This document shows, one piece after another, positions 8,527-18,072 of a stretch of DNA of 64,000 nt. A program made the position numbers and the translations under genes. Below the pieces are notes generated by a model. It saw only the letters and a program-made list of their open reading frames with translations. It was not told where the DNA came from and did not search any database. Each line of letters begins with the position of its first letter. The stretch's first letter is position 1. This DNA comes from Lachnobacterium bovis (lineage in GTDB: Bacteria > Bacillota > Clostridia > Lachnospirales > Lachnospiraceae): assembly GCF_900111325.1 (NCBI RefSeq), contig NZ_FOGW01000005.1, forward strand, positions 62,001 to 126,000, in the 5' to 3' direction.

Positions 8527-9044
8527 TAGACGATGGTGGTGTTAGTCAGCGTTGGCTTGATGCTTTATGCCAAAAAATGACAGAATATTATAGTGGTGAT
8601 CCAAAGAGAATTTTACATTTTATTGAAGTTCATAGTATTGCTAAAAAAATAGGTGTTTGTGAAAAATTAGATGATGATACATTATTTATTTTAGAAGCGG
8701 CTGCCTATGTGCATGACATCGGAATTAAACCAGCAGAACAGAAATATGGCAAGGCGAATGGAAAGCTCCAGGAGCAGGAAGGCCCTACTGTTGCACATCA
8801 GATGCTATCAGAACTTGGTTTGGAAAATTATATAATTGATAGAATTTGTTTTTTGGTAGGACATCATCATACATACGATAAAATCGATGGCTTAGACTAT
8901 CAAATATTAGTAGAAGCAGATTTTTTAGTTAATATATATGAAGATAATTTAAGCGATTCAGCTATTAGGAAAGCATTCGATAAGGTTTTTAAAACTGATA
9001 GTGGTAAAGAATTATTTAAAATTATGTATGATATCAATTATTAA
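8523..9044 (+). CDS. HD-domain phosphohydrolase
   Basis: This 173-residue protein has the metal-binding pattern of the HD superfamily: H37 (EVHSIAKK), the doublet H64-D65 (AYVHDIG), a downstream histidine near 92, the triplet H114-H116 (VGHHHTYD) and D133 (EADFL). Such enzymes hydrolyse nucleotides or phosphate esters, but the substrate cannot be read here. It overlaps the upstream four-helix membrane protein by four bases with AAGGAG inside the upstream gene. A clear terminator ends the unit. The nearby deoC and udk make a nucleotide substrate plausible, but that is only inference. Confidence 0.8.
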   Translation: MIDDGGVSQRWLDALCQKMTEYYSGDPKRILHFIEVHSIAKKIGVCEKLDDDTLFILEAAAYVHDIGIKPAEQKYGKANGKLQEQEGPTVAHQMLSELGLENYIIDRICFLVGHHHTYDKIDGLDYQILVEADFLVNIYEDNLSDSAIRKAFDKVFKTDSGKELFKIMYDINY

Positions 9045-9068
9045 AAGAATTAATTTTTTATATGATGG

Positions 9069-9100
9069 GGTTCTAGAGTTGTAATTCTCTAGAACCTTTT
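9069..9100 (+). terminator. Rho-independent terminator after the HD-domain gene
   Basis: GGTTCTAGAG (9069-9078) and CTCTAGAACC (9087-9096) form a perfect 10-base stem with an 8-base loop, followed by TTTT. Confidence 0.85.
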
Positions 9101-9124
9101 AAAATATGTATAAATGGAGACAAC

Positions 9125-9778
9125 ATGAATAAAGTAAATTACCAAATAGTAATGGAAAAAATTATAAGTGAGCATCAGCTTAAAAATGAAGTACCTAAGT
9201 TGCTTTTACACAGTTGTTGTGCACCATGTAGTTCATATTGTATTGAATTATTATCACAGTATTTTGAAGTGACAGTATTTTATTATAATCCTAATATTTA
9301 TCCTGAAGAGGAATATTTTTATAGAGCGAAAGAACAAATGCGTTTTATAGAAGAATTTGATACCAAATATGACGTGAAATTTTTAGAAGGTGAGTTTGAT
9401 ACTAAAAAATTTTACGATATATCAAAGGGATTAGAAAATGCTAAAGAAGGACAAGAAAGATGTTTTAAGTGTTATAAGCTTAGACTTGAAGAAACAGCAA
9501 AAATTGCAAAAGAGCTTGGGTTTGATTATTTTACAACGACACTTTCAATTAGTCCTTTAAAGAATTCTCAAAAATTAAACCAAATAGGTGCAGAATTAGA
9601 GAATAAATATGGTATAAAATATCTTTTTTCTGATTTTAAGAAGAAAAATGGATATAAAAGGTCTACAGAAATCTCTAAAGAGTTCGATATGTATAGACAA
9701 TACTATTGTGGTTGTGTTTACTCAAAAAGAGATAGAGACAAAGAAATTGAGTTAAAAAACAATCAGAAGATTGAATAA
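9125..9778 (+). CDS. queH: Epoxyqueuosine reductase QueH
   Basis: This 217-residue Fe-S enzyme performs the last step of queuosine synthesis, reducing epoxyqueuosine in the tRNA wobble position. The cysteine pattern is diagnostic: LLLHSCCAPC at residues 26-35, ERCFKCYKLRLEETA in the middle, and QYYCGCVYS near the C-terminus, which bind the cluster and a second metal. FTTTLSISPLKNS is also typical of this family (DUF208). It is the oxygen-sensitive-anaerobe alternative to QueG. No other queuosine genes are in the window. It follows a terminator and precedes argH by 116 bases, so it may be monocistronic. Confidence 0.92.
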   Translation: MNKVNYQIVMEKIISEHQLKNEVPKLLLHSCCAPCSSYCIELLSQYFEVTVFYYNPNIYPEEEYFYRAKEQMRFIEEFDTKYDVKFLEGEFDTKKFYDISKGLENAKEGQERCFKCYKLRLEETAKIAKELGFDYFTTTLSISPLKNSQKLNQIGAELENKYGIKYLFSDFKKKNGYKRSTEISKEFDMYRQYYCGCVYSKRDRDKEIELKNNQKIE

Positions 9779-9837
9779 AGTAAGATATTTGAAAATTGTT
9801 TTAATAAAATTTTTTACATTATAAATAAGGGTTGTAA

Positions 9838-9858
9838 TATAATTGCTTTGCAATTATA
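9838..9858 (+). promoter_or_regulatory. Palindrome in the argH leader, possible ArgR-type operator
   Basis: TATAATTGC (9838-9846) and GCAATTATA (9850-9858) are perfect inverted arms around TTT, 36 bases before the argH start. The AT-rich arms resemble arginine-repressor boxes of Firmicutes in a general way. A short hairpin in the mRNA is the alternative. Confidence 0.35.
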
Positions 9859-9894
9859 ATCAATATATTATTTTTTATGAAAGGATGTTTAGTT

Positions 9895-11274
9895 ATGGCA
9901 CAATTATGGGGTGGACGATTCACCAAAGAAACAGACCAATTAGTGTATGATTTTAATGCCTCTATTAAGTTTGATAAGAAGTTATATAGAGAAGATATTG
10001 TCGGGAGTAAGGCACACGTAAAAATGTTGGCAAAAGTTGGCATTTTAACCGATAAGGAAGCATTAGATATAGAAAACGAATTGGATAATATTTTAGAAAG
10101 TATAGAGGATGGAAGTCTTGTAATTGATGAAACGTGTGAAGATATACATAGTTTTGTAGAAGCGTGTTTGATTAAAAAATTGGGAGATACTGGGAAAAAA
10201 CTACATACAGGTAGAAGTAGAAACGATCAAGTTGCGTTAGATATGAGATTATATATTCGTAAAAAACTTGAAGAAATAGATGTAGAATTAAAAGATTTTC
10301 TTGGAGTTATTTTAAGAATAATGAATGAAAATCTTACTACGGTAATGCCTGGATTTACTCATTTACAAAAGGCACAGCCAATAACAGTTGCTCATCATTT
10401 TGGGGCATATTTTGAAATGTTTAAAAGAGATAGACAGCGTCTGTTTGATATAAAAGAAAGAATGAATTTTTGTCCGTTAGGGTCTGGAGCTTTAGCCGGA
10501 ACAACATATAATCTTGATAGAGAATATACTGCTGAGTTACTTGGTTTTTATGGACCAACATTAAATAGTATGGATGGAGTATCAGATAGAGATTATGTAA
10601 TTGAATTTTTATCGGCTTTGTCAATTATAATGATGCATTTAAGTAGATTTTCAGAAGAAGTGATTATTTGGAATTCGAATGAATATCAATTTGTAGAAAT
10701 TGATGACGCTTATAGTACAGGTAGCAGTATTATGCCACAAAAGAAAAACCCAGATATTGCAGAATTAGTTAGGGGAAAAACAGGTCGTGTATACGGCACA
10801 TTGATGAGTCTTTTAACTACAATGAAAGGTATTCCACTTGCATACAATAAAGATATGCAAGAAGACAAAGAATTAGCGTTTGACGCAATAGATACAGTGA
10901 AAAATTGCATTATTTTATTTAAAGGTATGATAGATACACTTAAATTTAATAAAGATGTAATGAGAAACAGTGCTAAAAATGGATTTACAAATGCAACAGA
11001 TGCAGCTGATTATTTAGTAAAACATGGTGTACCTTTTAGAGATGCACATGGAATTGTAGGGAGAATAGTATTGTATTGTATCGAAAAAAACATTGGCATT
11101 GAAGATATGAAACTAAGTGAGTTAAAAAGTATTAGTGACGTATTCGAAGATGATATTTATGATGCTATTTCCTTGGATACTTGTGTGAATACAAGGTTAA
11201 CAATTGGTGCGCCATCTGTTGAAGCAATGAAAAATTCTATAAAAAAAGAAACAGAATATCTAAAAAATAGTTAA
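9895..11274 (+). CDS. argH: Argininosuccinate lyase
   Basis: This 459-residue enzyme splits argininosuccinate into arginine and fumarate. It carries the superfamily signature GSSIMPQKKNPD, the substrate-binding stretch TGRSRNDQVALDMRL, and the catalytic histidine region GFTHLQKAQP. Length equals the usual 455-465. I place the start at 9895 (MAQLWGGRF) because AAAGGA lies just upstream and the alternative ATG at 9877 would precede that site. No argG is adjacent, so the arginine pathway is scattered. An inverted repeat in the leader may serve as a control site. Confidence 0.96.
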   Translation: MAQLWGGRFTKETDQLVYDFNASIKFDKKLYREDIVGSKAHVKMLAKVGILTDKEALDIENELDNILESIEDGSLVIDETCEDIHSFVEACLIKKLGDTGKKLHTGRSRNDQVALDMRLYIRKKLEEIDVELKDFLGVILRIMNENLTTVMPGFTHLQKAQPITVAHHFGAYFEMFKRDRQRLFDIKERMNFCPLGSGALAGTTYNLDREYTAELLGFYGPTLNSMDGVSDRDYVIEFLSALSIIMMHLSRFSEEVIIWNSNEYQFVEIDDAYSTGSSIMPQKKNPDIAELVRGKTGRVYGTLMSLLTTMKGIPLAYNKDMQEDKELAFDAIDTVKNCIILFKGMIDTLKFNKDVMRNSAKNGFTNATDAADYLVKHGVPFRDAHGIVGRIVLYCIEKNIGIEDMKLSELKSISDVFEDDIYDAISLDTCVNTRLTIGAPSVEAMKNSIKKETEYLKNS

Positions 11275-11325
11275 TATGCCATAAAAAAGACTAAAAATAA
11301 CTAAAAAAATAATGCTTTTTGACTA

Positions 11326-11354
11326 TTGTAATTTTATAAAATTTTTATTATTAT
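11326..11354 (+). promoter_or_regulatory. Promoter of the asd leader
   Basis: TTGTAA (11326-11331), 17 bases and TATTAT (11349-11354) predict a start near 11361, exactly where the first leader hairpin begins. Confidence 0.5.
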
Positions 11355-11360
11355 AGTTGT

Positions 11361-11527
11361 TGTAAAGACAAATGTCCGTCATATAAAGACAGTATCTTTA
11401 CATAGGGATTATAGTTATGATTAAAGTCAGTGTGGCTGACTGCTCGTGGATAGCATCTAGATTAAGCTTTTAGACGAAGTTTGAATTTAGATGCTCACGA
11501 GTTTAGATATTTTAGATATCTGTTTTT
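11361..11527 (+). ncRNA. Structured leader RNA upstream of asd (candidate cis-regulatory element or sRNA)
   Basis: The 5' region of asd folds by eye into four helices. These are GTAAAGA (11362-11368)/TCTTTAC (11395-11401) with an inner TGTC/GACA; AGTCAG (11425-11430)/CTGACT (11436-11441); a long arm CTCGTG (11443-11448)/CACGAG (11496-11501) continued by GCATCTA (11453-11459)/TAGATGC (11488-11494); and AGATAT (11505-11510)/ATATCT (11516-11521) followed by GTTTTT, a weak terminator. The layout of promoter, folded domain and terminator before a biosynthetic gene is riboswitch-like. I do not see the conserved core of the lysine riboswitch, T-box or S-box. Confidence 0.45.
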
Positions 11528-11571
11528 AAAAAGATAATAATGAATAATTATGGAAGAGGAGATATTATAAA

Positions 11572-12663
11572 ATGAGTGAAAGATTAAAAGTAGGTATCCT
11601 TGGTGGAACAGGTATGGTAGGACAGAGATTTATCTCTTTATTAGAAAATCACCCATGGTTTGAAGTGACAACAATTGCCGCAAGTCCAAGAAGTGCTGGT
11701 AGAACATACGAGGAAGCCGTTAGAGGTCGTTGGAAATTAGATAAGCCGATGCCAGAAGGTGTTAAAGATATTGTTGTAATGGATGTTAATCAGGTTGAAG
11801 AAGTTGCATCAAAAGTTGATTTTGTTTTTTCGGCAGTTGATATGACAAAAGATGAAATCAAAAGAATTGAGGAAGAATACGCAAAAACAGAGACACCTGT
11901 AGTATCAAACAACAGTGCACATAGATGGACTCCAGATGTTCCAATGGTTGTTCCTGAAATTAACCCAGAACATATGGAAGTTATTAAGTATCAAAAAGAG
12001 AGATTAGGTACAAAACGAGGATTTGTAGCAGTAAAACCTAACTGTTCGATTCAGAGTTATGCTCCAGTTTTGACAGCATGGAAAGAGTTTGAACCATATG
12101 AAGTTGTAGCAACAACATATCAAGCAATTTCGGGGGCAGGAAAAACTTTTAAAGAATGGCCAGAAATGATCGAAAACATTATTCCTTATATTGGTGGAGA
12201 AGAAGAAAAATCTGAAAAAGAGCCACTTCGTATTTGGGGACATGTTGATGACGAAAAGAAACAAATTGTTCCTGCAGAATCACCAAAAATCACATGTCAG
12301 TGTATTCGTGTTCCCGTTTTAAATGGTCACACTGCTGCAGTATTTGTTAAGTTTAAAAAGAATCCGACAAAAGAAATGTTAATTGAAGCTTTACGTAATT
12401 TCAAGGGTGTTCCACAGGAACTTCAATTACCAAGTGCTCCAAAGAACTTTATTCAGTATCTAGAAGAAGATAATCGTCCTCAAGTAAAAATGGATGTAAA
12501 TTATGAGAATGGTATGGGCGTTTCAGTTGGACGTCTTAGAGAAGATTCTATTTATGATTGGAAATTTATTGGTCTTTCTCATAATACAGTAAGAGGAGCT
12601 GCGGGTGGTGCAGTTTTATGTGCTGAATTACTTAAAGCGCAGGGATATATTACAAAAAAATAA
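11572..12663 (+). CDS. asd: Aspartate-semialdehyde dehydrogenase (archaeal/fungal-type)
   Basis: This 363-residue enzyme reduces aspartyl phosphate to aspartate semialdehyde with NADPH, the branch point to lysine, diaminopimelate, threonine and methionine. The nucleotide-binding loop is GILGGTGMVGQRF at residues 8-20. The active-site cysteine lies in VKPNCSIQSYAP, and HTAAVFVKF and the C-terminal LSHNTVRGAAGG follow. The wording matches the archaeal/fungal branch of the family rather than the classical bacterial one, which is usual for several Clostridia. A GAGGAGA ribosome site precedes the ATG. The gene stands alone after a structured leader and before a strong terminator. Confidence 0.93.
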   Translation: MSERLKVGILGGTGMVGQRFISLLENHPWFEVTTIAASPRSAGRTYEEAVRGRWKLDKPMPEGVKDIVVMDVNQVEEVASKVDFVFSAVDMTKDEIKRIEEEYAKTETPVVSNNSAHRWTPDVPMVVPEINPEHMEVIKYQKERLGTKRGFVAVKPNCSIQSYAPVLTAWKEFEPYEVVATTYQAISGAGKTFKEWPEMIENIIPYIGGEEEKSEKEPLRIWGHVDDEKKQIVPAESPKITCQCIRVPVLNGHTAAVFVKFKKNPTKEMLIEALRNFKGVPQELQLPSAPKNFIQYLEEDNRPQVKMDVNYENGMGVSVGRLREDSIYDWKFIGLSHNTVRGAAGGAVLCAELLKAQGYITKK

Positions 12664-12731
12664 TATATTGTCAAAATATAATATACAATCAAAAATATAT
12701 AGCTATTAAAATGTAGTTTATATAGTTAATG

Positions 12732-12773
12732 AAAATCTCTTTTAGATTAAAGATTATCTAGAAGAGATTTTTT
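12732..12773 (+). terminator. Terminator of asd
   Basis: AAAATCTCTT (12732-12741) pairs with AAGAGATTTT (12762-12771) and the stem runs into a T-tract. Confidence 0.8.
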
Positions 12774-12923
12774 ATTGTAAATATTAATAGACAAAACTTT
12801 TGAATTTTGTAAAAAATGTATACAAAATATGACTCATATTGATATTGTCTCGCAAATTAAAAAATGATATAATTTTTTTAGATGGTATATTTAATTATTA
12901 TTTTGCTATGGAGGAGGAAAATA

Positions 12924-14291
12924 ATGGCTGTTAGAGCGAATATAATTAAAGAATTAGAAGAACAATACAGTCAAGAAAGAAATAGAATAGTTGTTTTATA
13001 TGGAAGTGAGGGATCTTGTAAATTCGATCTAATAAAGGAGTTTGTTAAGAACAAAAAATTCTTTTATTATAGAGCAAGACAAGCTTCTGAATTAGAACAA
13101 CGAACATTAATGGGGGATGAAATTTCTAAGAAATATAGGGTGAAATTAACCAAAGGAACATATGATGAATACTTTTCAAGAATAAAAAGTGGAGATGCTA
13201 GCAAATTAGTAGTTGTAATTGATGAATTTCAATATATAGCAAAGAAGAAAGATTCAAAGTTCTTAGAGAGCGTCATTAAATTAAAGAATAAAAGATTATA
13301 TCCAGGTCCGGTTATGATTATTTTGTGTTGCTCATCTATTTTGTGGGCTGAACAGGATATGGAAGAAAATTTTGGTGAAGTAAATTACAAAAAAGTAGAT
13401 AGAATCATAAAAATAGATAATTTGGAGTTCTTAGAAATTGTAAGAAAATTTCCAAAATATTCCGTGAAGGATTGCATTCAATACTACGGCATAATGGGTG
13501 GTGTTTATAAATACACGAAGTTATGGAATCAAGAATTGTCAATTAAAGAGAATATATGTAAATTAGTATTAGATAAAAATGGAGAACTATTTAAGGAAGC
13601 TGAAAATATTATTTCTTCAGAACTTCGTGAATTATCAGTTTATAATACTATAATATATCATATTGCAAATGGAAAAAATAAATTGAATGATATATATTTA
13701 GCAACGGGATATTCTAGACCTAAAATTAGTGTTTATATGAAAAATTTAAGTTATTTTGATATTCTTGAAAAAGTTATTTCCTTTGAAACAGGCGGATGGC
13801 AAAATGCAAAAAAAGGTGTGTATCATATAAAAGATACATATACAAATTTTTGGTATAAGTTTGTTTTTCCACATTTGTCAGATTTATATTTTATGAACCC
13901 AGAAGAGTTTTATGATACATATATTGAGCCGGATTTAGATACATATCTAGAAAGATATTTTAAAAATGTTTGTATGGAATATTTGAAGTTGTTAGATCAA
14001 ATTGGAAAATTACCATTTAAAATTCATAAGATAGGAACTTGGGTTGGAAAAACAGGAAATATTGATATAATAGCACAAAGTTCTAACAGAATTAATATTG
14101 TTGGAATGTGTAATTGGAATAAGGATTTTATTACAACAGAAATGGTGCAAAATCTTTTTGTATTGATGGACAAAGCAAAGATTTATTCGGAATATGTTTA
14201 TTGCTTTTCTGCAAAAGGTTTTTCAAAACAGTTAATAGAATTATCAGAAAGAGATGAACGAATTACATTAATTGACATGAATGAATTGTAG
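12924..14291 (+). CDS. Archaeal-type AAA ATPase with DUF234-like C-terminus, degenerate P-loop
   Basis: This 455-residue protein fits the family of an archaeal-type ATPase (AAA_35/PF01637-like) followed by a winged helix and a nuclease-like DUF234 domain. The Walker B VVVIDEFQYI near residue 100 is clear. The P-loop at residues 27-34 reads GSEGSCKF, so the usual Ser/Thr after the lysine is Phe. The part around WVGKTGNIDIIAQ resembles the DUF234 nuclease fold. The start is the ATG after GGAGGAGG; an upstream in-frame ATG at 12882 would give an unlikely hydrophobic leader. Its role is unknown; proteins of this family are often accessory or mobile. It stands alone between asd and topB. Confidence 0.7.
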   Translation: MAVRANIIKELEEQYSQERNRIVVLYGSEGSCKFDLIKEFVKNKKFFYYRARQASELEQRTLMGDEISKKYRVKLTKGTYDEYFSRIKSGDASKLVVVIDEFQYIAKKKDSKFLESVIKLKNKRLYPGPVMIILCCSSILWAEQDMEENFGEVNYKKVDRIIKIDNLEFLEIVRKFPKYSVKDCIQYYGIMGGVYKYTKLWNQELSIKENICKLVLDKNGELFKEAENIISSELRELSVYNTIIYHIANGKNKLNDIYLATGYSRPKISVYMKNLSYFDILEKVISFETGGWQNAKKGVYHIKDTYTNFWYKFVFPHLSDLYFMNPEEFYDTYIEPDLDTYLERYFKNVCMEYLKLLDQIGKLPFKIHKIGTWVGKTGNIDIIAQSSNRINIVGMCNWNKDFITTEMVQNLFVLMDKAKIYSEYVYCFSAKGFSKQLIELSERDERITLIDMNEL

Positions 14292-14434
14292 TTAGATGTT
14301 ATATTTTTAAATATTATATATTAACGTCATTATATGAGAAAAATTAATACGGTATATTCTTAAAGGCTTAAATGTGTTATAATGCTAGGTAAAAGTAATT
14401 TAAACATTATATGAAAGTGAAAGATAGGAGCAAA

Positions 14435-17400
14435 ATGGGTAAGTCATTGATTATAACTGAAAAACCATCGGTTGCACAGGATTTTGCAAAAGTACTTCAT
14501 TTTAATTTTCAATCTAGTAGAAAAGATGGATATTTAGAAAATGATAAATATGTTATAACTTGGTGTGTAGGACATCTAGTGCAGATGTCCTACCCAGAAG
14601 CCTATGATGAAAGATATAAAACGTGGAGGTTAGAAGACCTCCCTTTTTTACCGGAAGAATACAAATATGAAGTAATTAAAGATGTAAAAAAACAATATAA
14701 TATTGTCCATAGTATGTTGTTTAGAGAAGATATAGATCGTGTCTATTGGGCTGGGGATTCAGGAAAAGAAGGACAGACGATTGAAGAAAACATTCGAAAT
14801 TATGGTGGCGTTCGTGAGGGAATGCAAGAATTAAGAGTTTGGATAGATTCTCAGACAGAAGATGAAATAAGGCGTGGTTTAGAAGAGGCTAAGCCTATGT
14901 CAGAATATAAGAATCTTGGAAAATCTGGAATTATGCGAACTATTGAGGATTATTCTATGGGGATAAATTTTTCAAGAGTAATGTCTGTAAAGTATGGAAA
15001 ATTAATAAATGACGCAGCAGGAAACCAAAAATATAAGGCAATTGCAGTTGGACGTGTAATGACTTGTGTTTTAGGAATGGTAGTTATTCGAGAAAGAGAA
15101 ATTAGAAATTTCAGAGAAACTCCTTTTTATAGAATTGTGGGAAATTTCAAGAAAAATGATAACGAATTAAAATTTTATGGAGAATGGAAATCTGTAGAAG
15201 GAACAAAATATTTTGAATCACCTGTATTGTATAAAGAAAATGGCTTTAAAAAAAGAGAAGATGCATTGAAACTCATTGAATATTGTCAAGATAAGTTTCC
15301 AACTGTTGAAAATATAGACATAGGAAAAAGTAAGAAAAGAGCTCCATTGTTATACAATTTAGCAGAATTACAAGCAGATTGTACAAAAAGATTTAAAATT
15401 AGTCCAGATCAGACATTGCAAATTGTTCAGGCGTTATATGAAAAAAAATTAACAACATATCCTAGAACAGATGCAAGAGTATTAACGACGGCGATAGCAA
15501 AAGAAATTTCTAAAAATATATCAAAATTAAAAAAATATGAACCAACAGCGAAATTTGTTGATTGTATTTTGGCAGAACGAAAATATGCAAATATTGCTAA
15601 AACGCAGTATACAGACGATTCTAAAGTAACGGATCACTACGCTATTATTCCAACAGGGCAAATAACAGAATTGAATTCTTTAACAGGTATTCAAAAACAA
15701 GTGTATGATATGATTGTTAGAAGATTTTTGAGTATTTTCTATGAACCAGCAGAATACGAGAATATCAAAATGACAATAGATGTTGGAAATGAAAAGTTCT
15801 TTACATCGACTAAAGTTTTAACAAAAAAAGGCTTTTTTGAAATAACAGGTGTTCCAAGTGGCAAAAAAAAGGATAATGATGATAATAATGAAATTGATGT
15901 TAAAGAATTATCTGCCTTTTTGAAAACATTAAAAAAAGGAGACAAGTTAGATAGTACTTTATTTGAAATTAAAGAAGGAAAGACTTCACCTCCTAAGAGA
16001 TACACCACTGGTTCTATGATTCTTGCTATGGAAAATGCAGGACAGTTAATTGAAGATGATGAATTGCGAGAACAAATTAAAGGAACTGGAATCGGAACCT
16101 CGGCTACAAGAGCAAATATTATAGATAAACTAATAAAAATAAGTTATCTTAATTGTAGTAAAAATCAGATTTTAACTCCTTCTAATTTTGGAGAAATGAT
16201 TTTTGAATTGGTCAATTTGACTGTTCCAGCGTTACTTTCACCTAAGATGAGTGCATCGTGGGAAAAAGGACTTGAAGGAATAATTAATGGAAGCGTTTCG
16301 TTTGAAGTGTATCGTGATAAATTAGAAGATTTTATCAGAAAAGAAACACAAAAAATGATAGATCAAGACATAAGAACAAATGTCGTTGAGAAAATTTCAG
16401 ATTTTGCAGGTCAAAACGGAAAAGGTGCAGGAGCACGTAAAAAAATTGGAATAAAATGCCCAATTTGTGGCGGTGAAGTTGTAACGACACCGTTTGGAAT
16501 AGGGTGCTCAAAATATAAAGCTGATAAAACGGGATGCAATTTTAGTATTGGTGAAATTGCAGGAATTGTTTTAAAAGAAGAAGAATTTAAGGAATTGTTG
16601 ACTGAAGGAAAGACAAAAACAATCCGTGGATTTAAGTCAAAGTCAGGAAAAAAATTTGACGCTTGTTTATCTTTTTATGTTGATGAAAATGGAAAAGAAC
16701 ATGTTGAATTTAATTTTGATGATGTTAAACCGGAAATAATAGAAGACGTTAAATGTCCAAATTGTGGAGGCCAGATTATAAAGACTTCATTTGGATATGG
16801 CTGTTCAAATTATAAAAAGGATGATCCAAATTCATGCCGTTTTAATATTGGAGAAATAGCAGGTAAAACTTTATCCGTTAGCCAATTGAAAAATCTATTA
16901 ACAGATAAAAAAACGGATATTATCCGTGGCTTTAAATCAAAATCAGGAAAAAAATTTGATGCTGTTTTAAAACTTGTTGAGCATTCGTCCGATATAAGTG
17001 GTGGTACTGTGGATTATGCTATAGAATTTGATTTTGATGACATAAAGCCAGAAGAAATAAAAGGAGCGGTTTGTCCAAATTGTGGAGGCCAGATTATAAA
17101 GACCTCATTTGGATATGGTTGTTCAAATTATAAAAAGGATGATCCAAATTCGTGCCGTTTTAACATTGGAGAAATAGCAGGTAAAATTATTTCAACAACT
17201 AATGTTAAGCATTTACTTTCAGAAGGAAGAACAGATACAATACGAGGTTTTAAATCAAAAAATGGAAAGAAATTTGATGCAAGAATTGTTTTAAACAAGG
17301 ATGAATCTACAGGAAAAGTTGTTGGTTTAAAATTTAGTTTTGATGATATTGAACCACCAAAACTAAAAGGTGTGTCTTGTCCAATATGCGGAGGAGATAT

Positions 17401-17992
17401 TTTTATCACACCATTTGGATATGGCTGTTCAAATTACAAAAAGGATGATGAAGAAAGTTGTAAGTTTTTTATTGGTAAAATTGCAAGTGTTATGCTTAAT
17501 CCTGCGCAGGCAAAGGAGCTGATAAATAACAAAAAAACAGGAATAATAGAAGGCTTTGTTGCTAGAACCGGAATGAAATTTGATGCTCCGTTAAGAATTA
17601 ATAAAGATGGTAAAGTTGAATTTGATTTTCCGGAAAAACCAAAGCCGGTTGAAACAAGTGTGGAGTGCCCACAATGTCATAAAAAACTTTTAAAAACACA
17701 ATGGCGTTTAGAATGTGAGTGTGGTTTTAAAATATGGCATACAATTGCAAGTGTAGCGTTAACAGATGAACAATTTGTACAGTTGTTTACAGAAGGTAGA
17801 ACAAATGATGTTATTTCTAATTTTAAATCTAAAACAGGTAGTTATTTTAGTTCATATTTAGTATATGATAAAGAAAAACAGGAGATTGTTTTTGACTTTA
17901 ACATTCCTAAGGATAATTCGCAAGAACAGGATACTAGTTTGTTTTATGAAGAATTGGAACAAAATCCGATTGATATTTCAAATTCAAAGTAA
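14435..17992 (+). CDS. topB: Type IA DNA topoisomerase (topoisomerase III) with five C-terminal zinc-finger-type repeats
   Basis: This 1185-residue enzyme relaxes or decatenates DNA by single-strand passage. The Toprim domain starts at MGKSLIITEKPSVAQDF; the metal-binding acidic cluster lies in YWAGDSGKEGQ; the catalytic tyrosine is in LTTYPRTDARV. After about residue 670 come five units of roughly 100 residues, each opening with CPxCGG...GCSxYKxD..CxFxIGxIA and ending with GFKSKxGKKFDA. The fifth has diverged. Units two and three are almost identical even at DNA level. Classical TopB is about 650-750 residues, so the tail is greatly enlarged. I chose the ATG at 14435 (after TAGGAG) over 14411. 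It may be plasmid- or conjugation-related TopB acting chromosomally. Confidence 0.9.
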   Translation: MGKSLIITEKPSVAQDFAKVLHFNFQSSRKDGYLENDKYVITWCVGHLVQMSYPEAYDERYKTWRLEDLPFLPEEYKYEVIKDVKKQYNIVHSMLFREDIDRVYWAGDSGKEGQTIEENIRNYGGVREGMQELRVWIDSQTEDEIRRGLEEAKPMSEYKNLGKSGIMRTIEDYSMGINFSRVMSVKYGKLINDAAGNQKYKAIAVGRVMTCVLGMVVIREREIRNFRETPFYRIVGNFKKNDNELKFYGEWKSVEGTKYFESPVLYKENGFKKREDALKLIEYCQDKFPTVENIDIGKSKKRAPLLYNLAELQADCTKRFKISPDQTLQIVQALYEKKLTTYPRTDARVLTTAIAKEISKNISKLKKYEPTAKFVDCILAERKYANIAKTQYTDDSKVTDHYAIIPTGQITELNSLTGIQKQVYDMIVRRFLSIFYEPAEYENIKMTIDVGNEKFFTSTKVLTKKGFFEITGVPSGKKKDNDDNNEIDVKELSAFLKTLKKGDKLDSTLFEIKEGKTSPPKRYTTGSMILAMENAGQLIEDDELREQIKGTGIGTSATRANIIDKLIKISYLNCSKNQILTPSNFGEMIFELVNLTVPALLSPKMSASWEKGLEGIINGSVSFEVYRDKLEDFIRKETQKMIDQDIRTNVVEKISDFAGQNGKGAGARKKIGIKCPICGGEVVTTPFGIGCSKYKADKTGCNFSIGEIAGIVLKEEEFKELLTEGKTKTIRGFKSKSGKKFDACLSFYVDENGKEHVEFNFDDVKPEIIEDVKCPNCGGQIIKTSFGYGCSNYKKDDPNSCRFNIGEIAGKTLSVSQLKNLLTDKKTDIIRGFKSKSGKKFDAVLKLVEHSSDISGGTVDYAIEFDFDDIKPEEIKGAVCPNCGGQIIKTSFGYGCSNYKKDDPNSCRFNIGEIAGKIISTTNVKHLLSEGRTDTIRGFKSKNGKKFDARIVLNKDESTGKVVGLKFSFDDIEPPKLKGVSCPICGGDIFITPFGYGCSNYKKDDEESCKFFIGKIASVMLNPAQAKELINNKKTGIIEGFVARTGMKFDAPLRINKDGKVEFDFPEKPKPVETSVECPQCHKKLLKTQWRLECECGFKIWHTIASVALTDEQFVQLFTEGRTNDVISNFKSKTGSYFSSYLVYDKEKQEIVFDFNIPKDNSQEQDTSLFYEELEQNPIDISNSK
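16754..17190 (+). repeat. Near-identical internal duplication within topB
   Basis: About 115 bases at 16754-16870 recur at 17071-17190 with only a few silent changes, covering CPNCGGQIIKTSFGYGCSNY and the following DDPNSCRFNIGEIAGK. The spacing of about 317 bases equals one protein repeat. It shows recent in-frame duplication or gene conversion. Confidence 0.8.
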
Positions 17993-18072
17993 TATAATAT
18001 ATTAGTTGTGTTAATAAAATTTTAATAGTTTTATATTAAGATTAACTTTGAATTAGAAAGAAGGAAGAAAAG

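Noticed and set aside
11361..11527. Lysine riboswitch or T-box upstream of asd
   Set aside because: The conserved cores of these families are not recognisable in the sequence, so only a generic structured leader is claimed.
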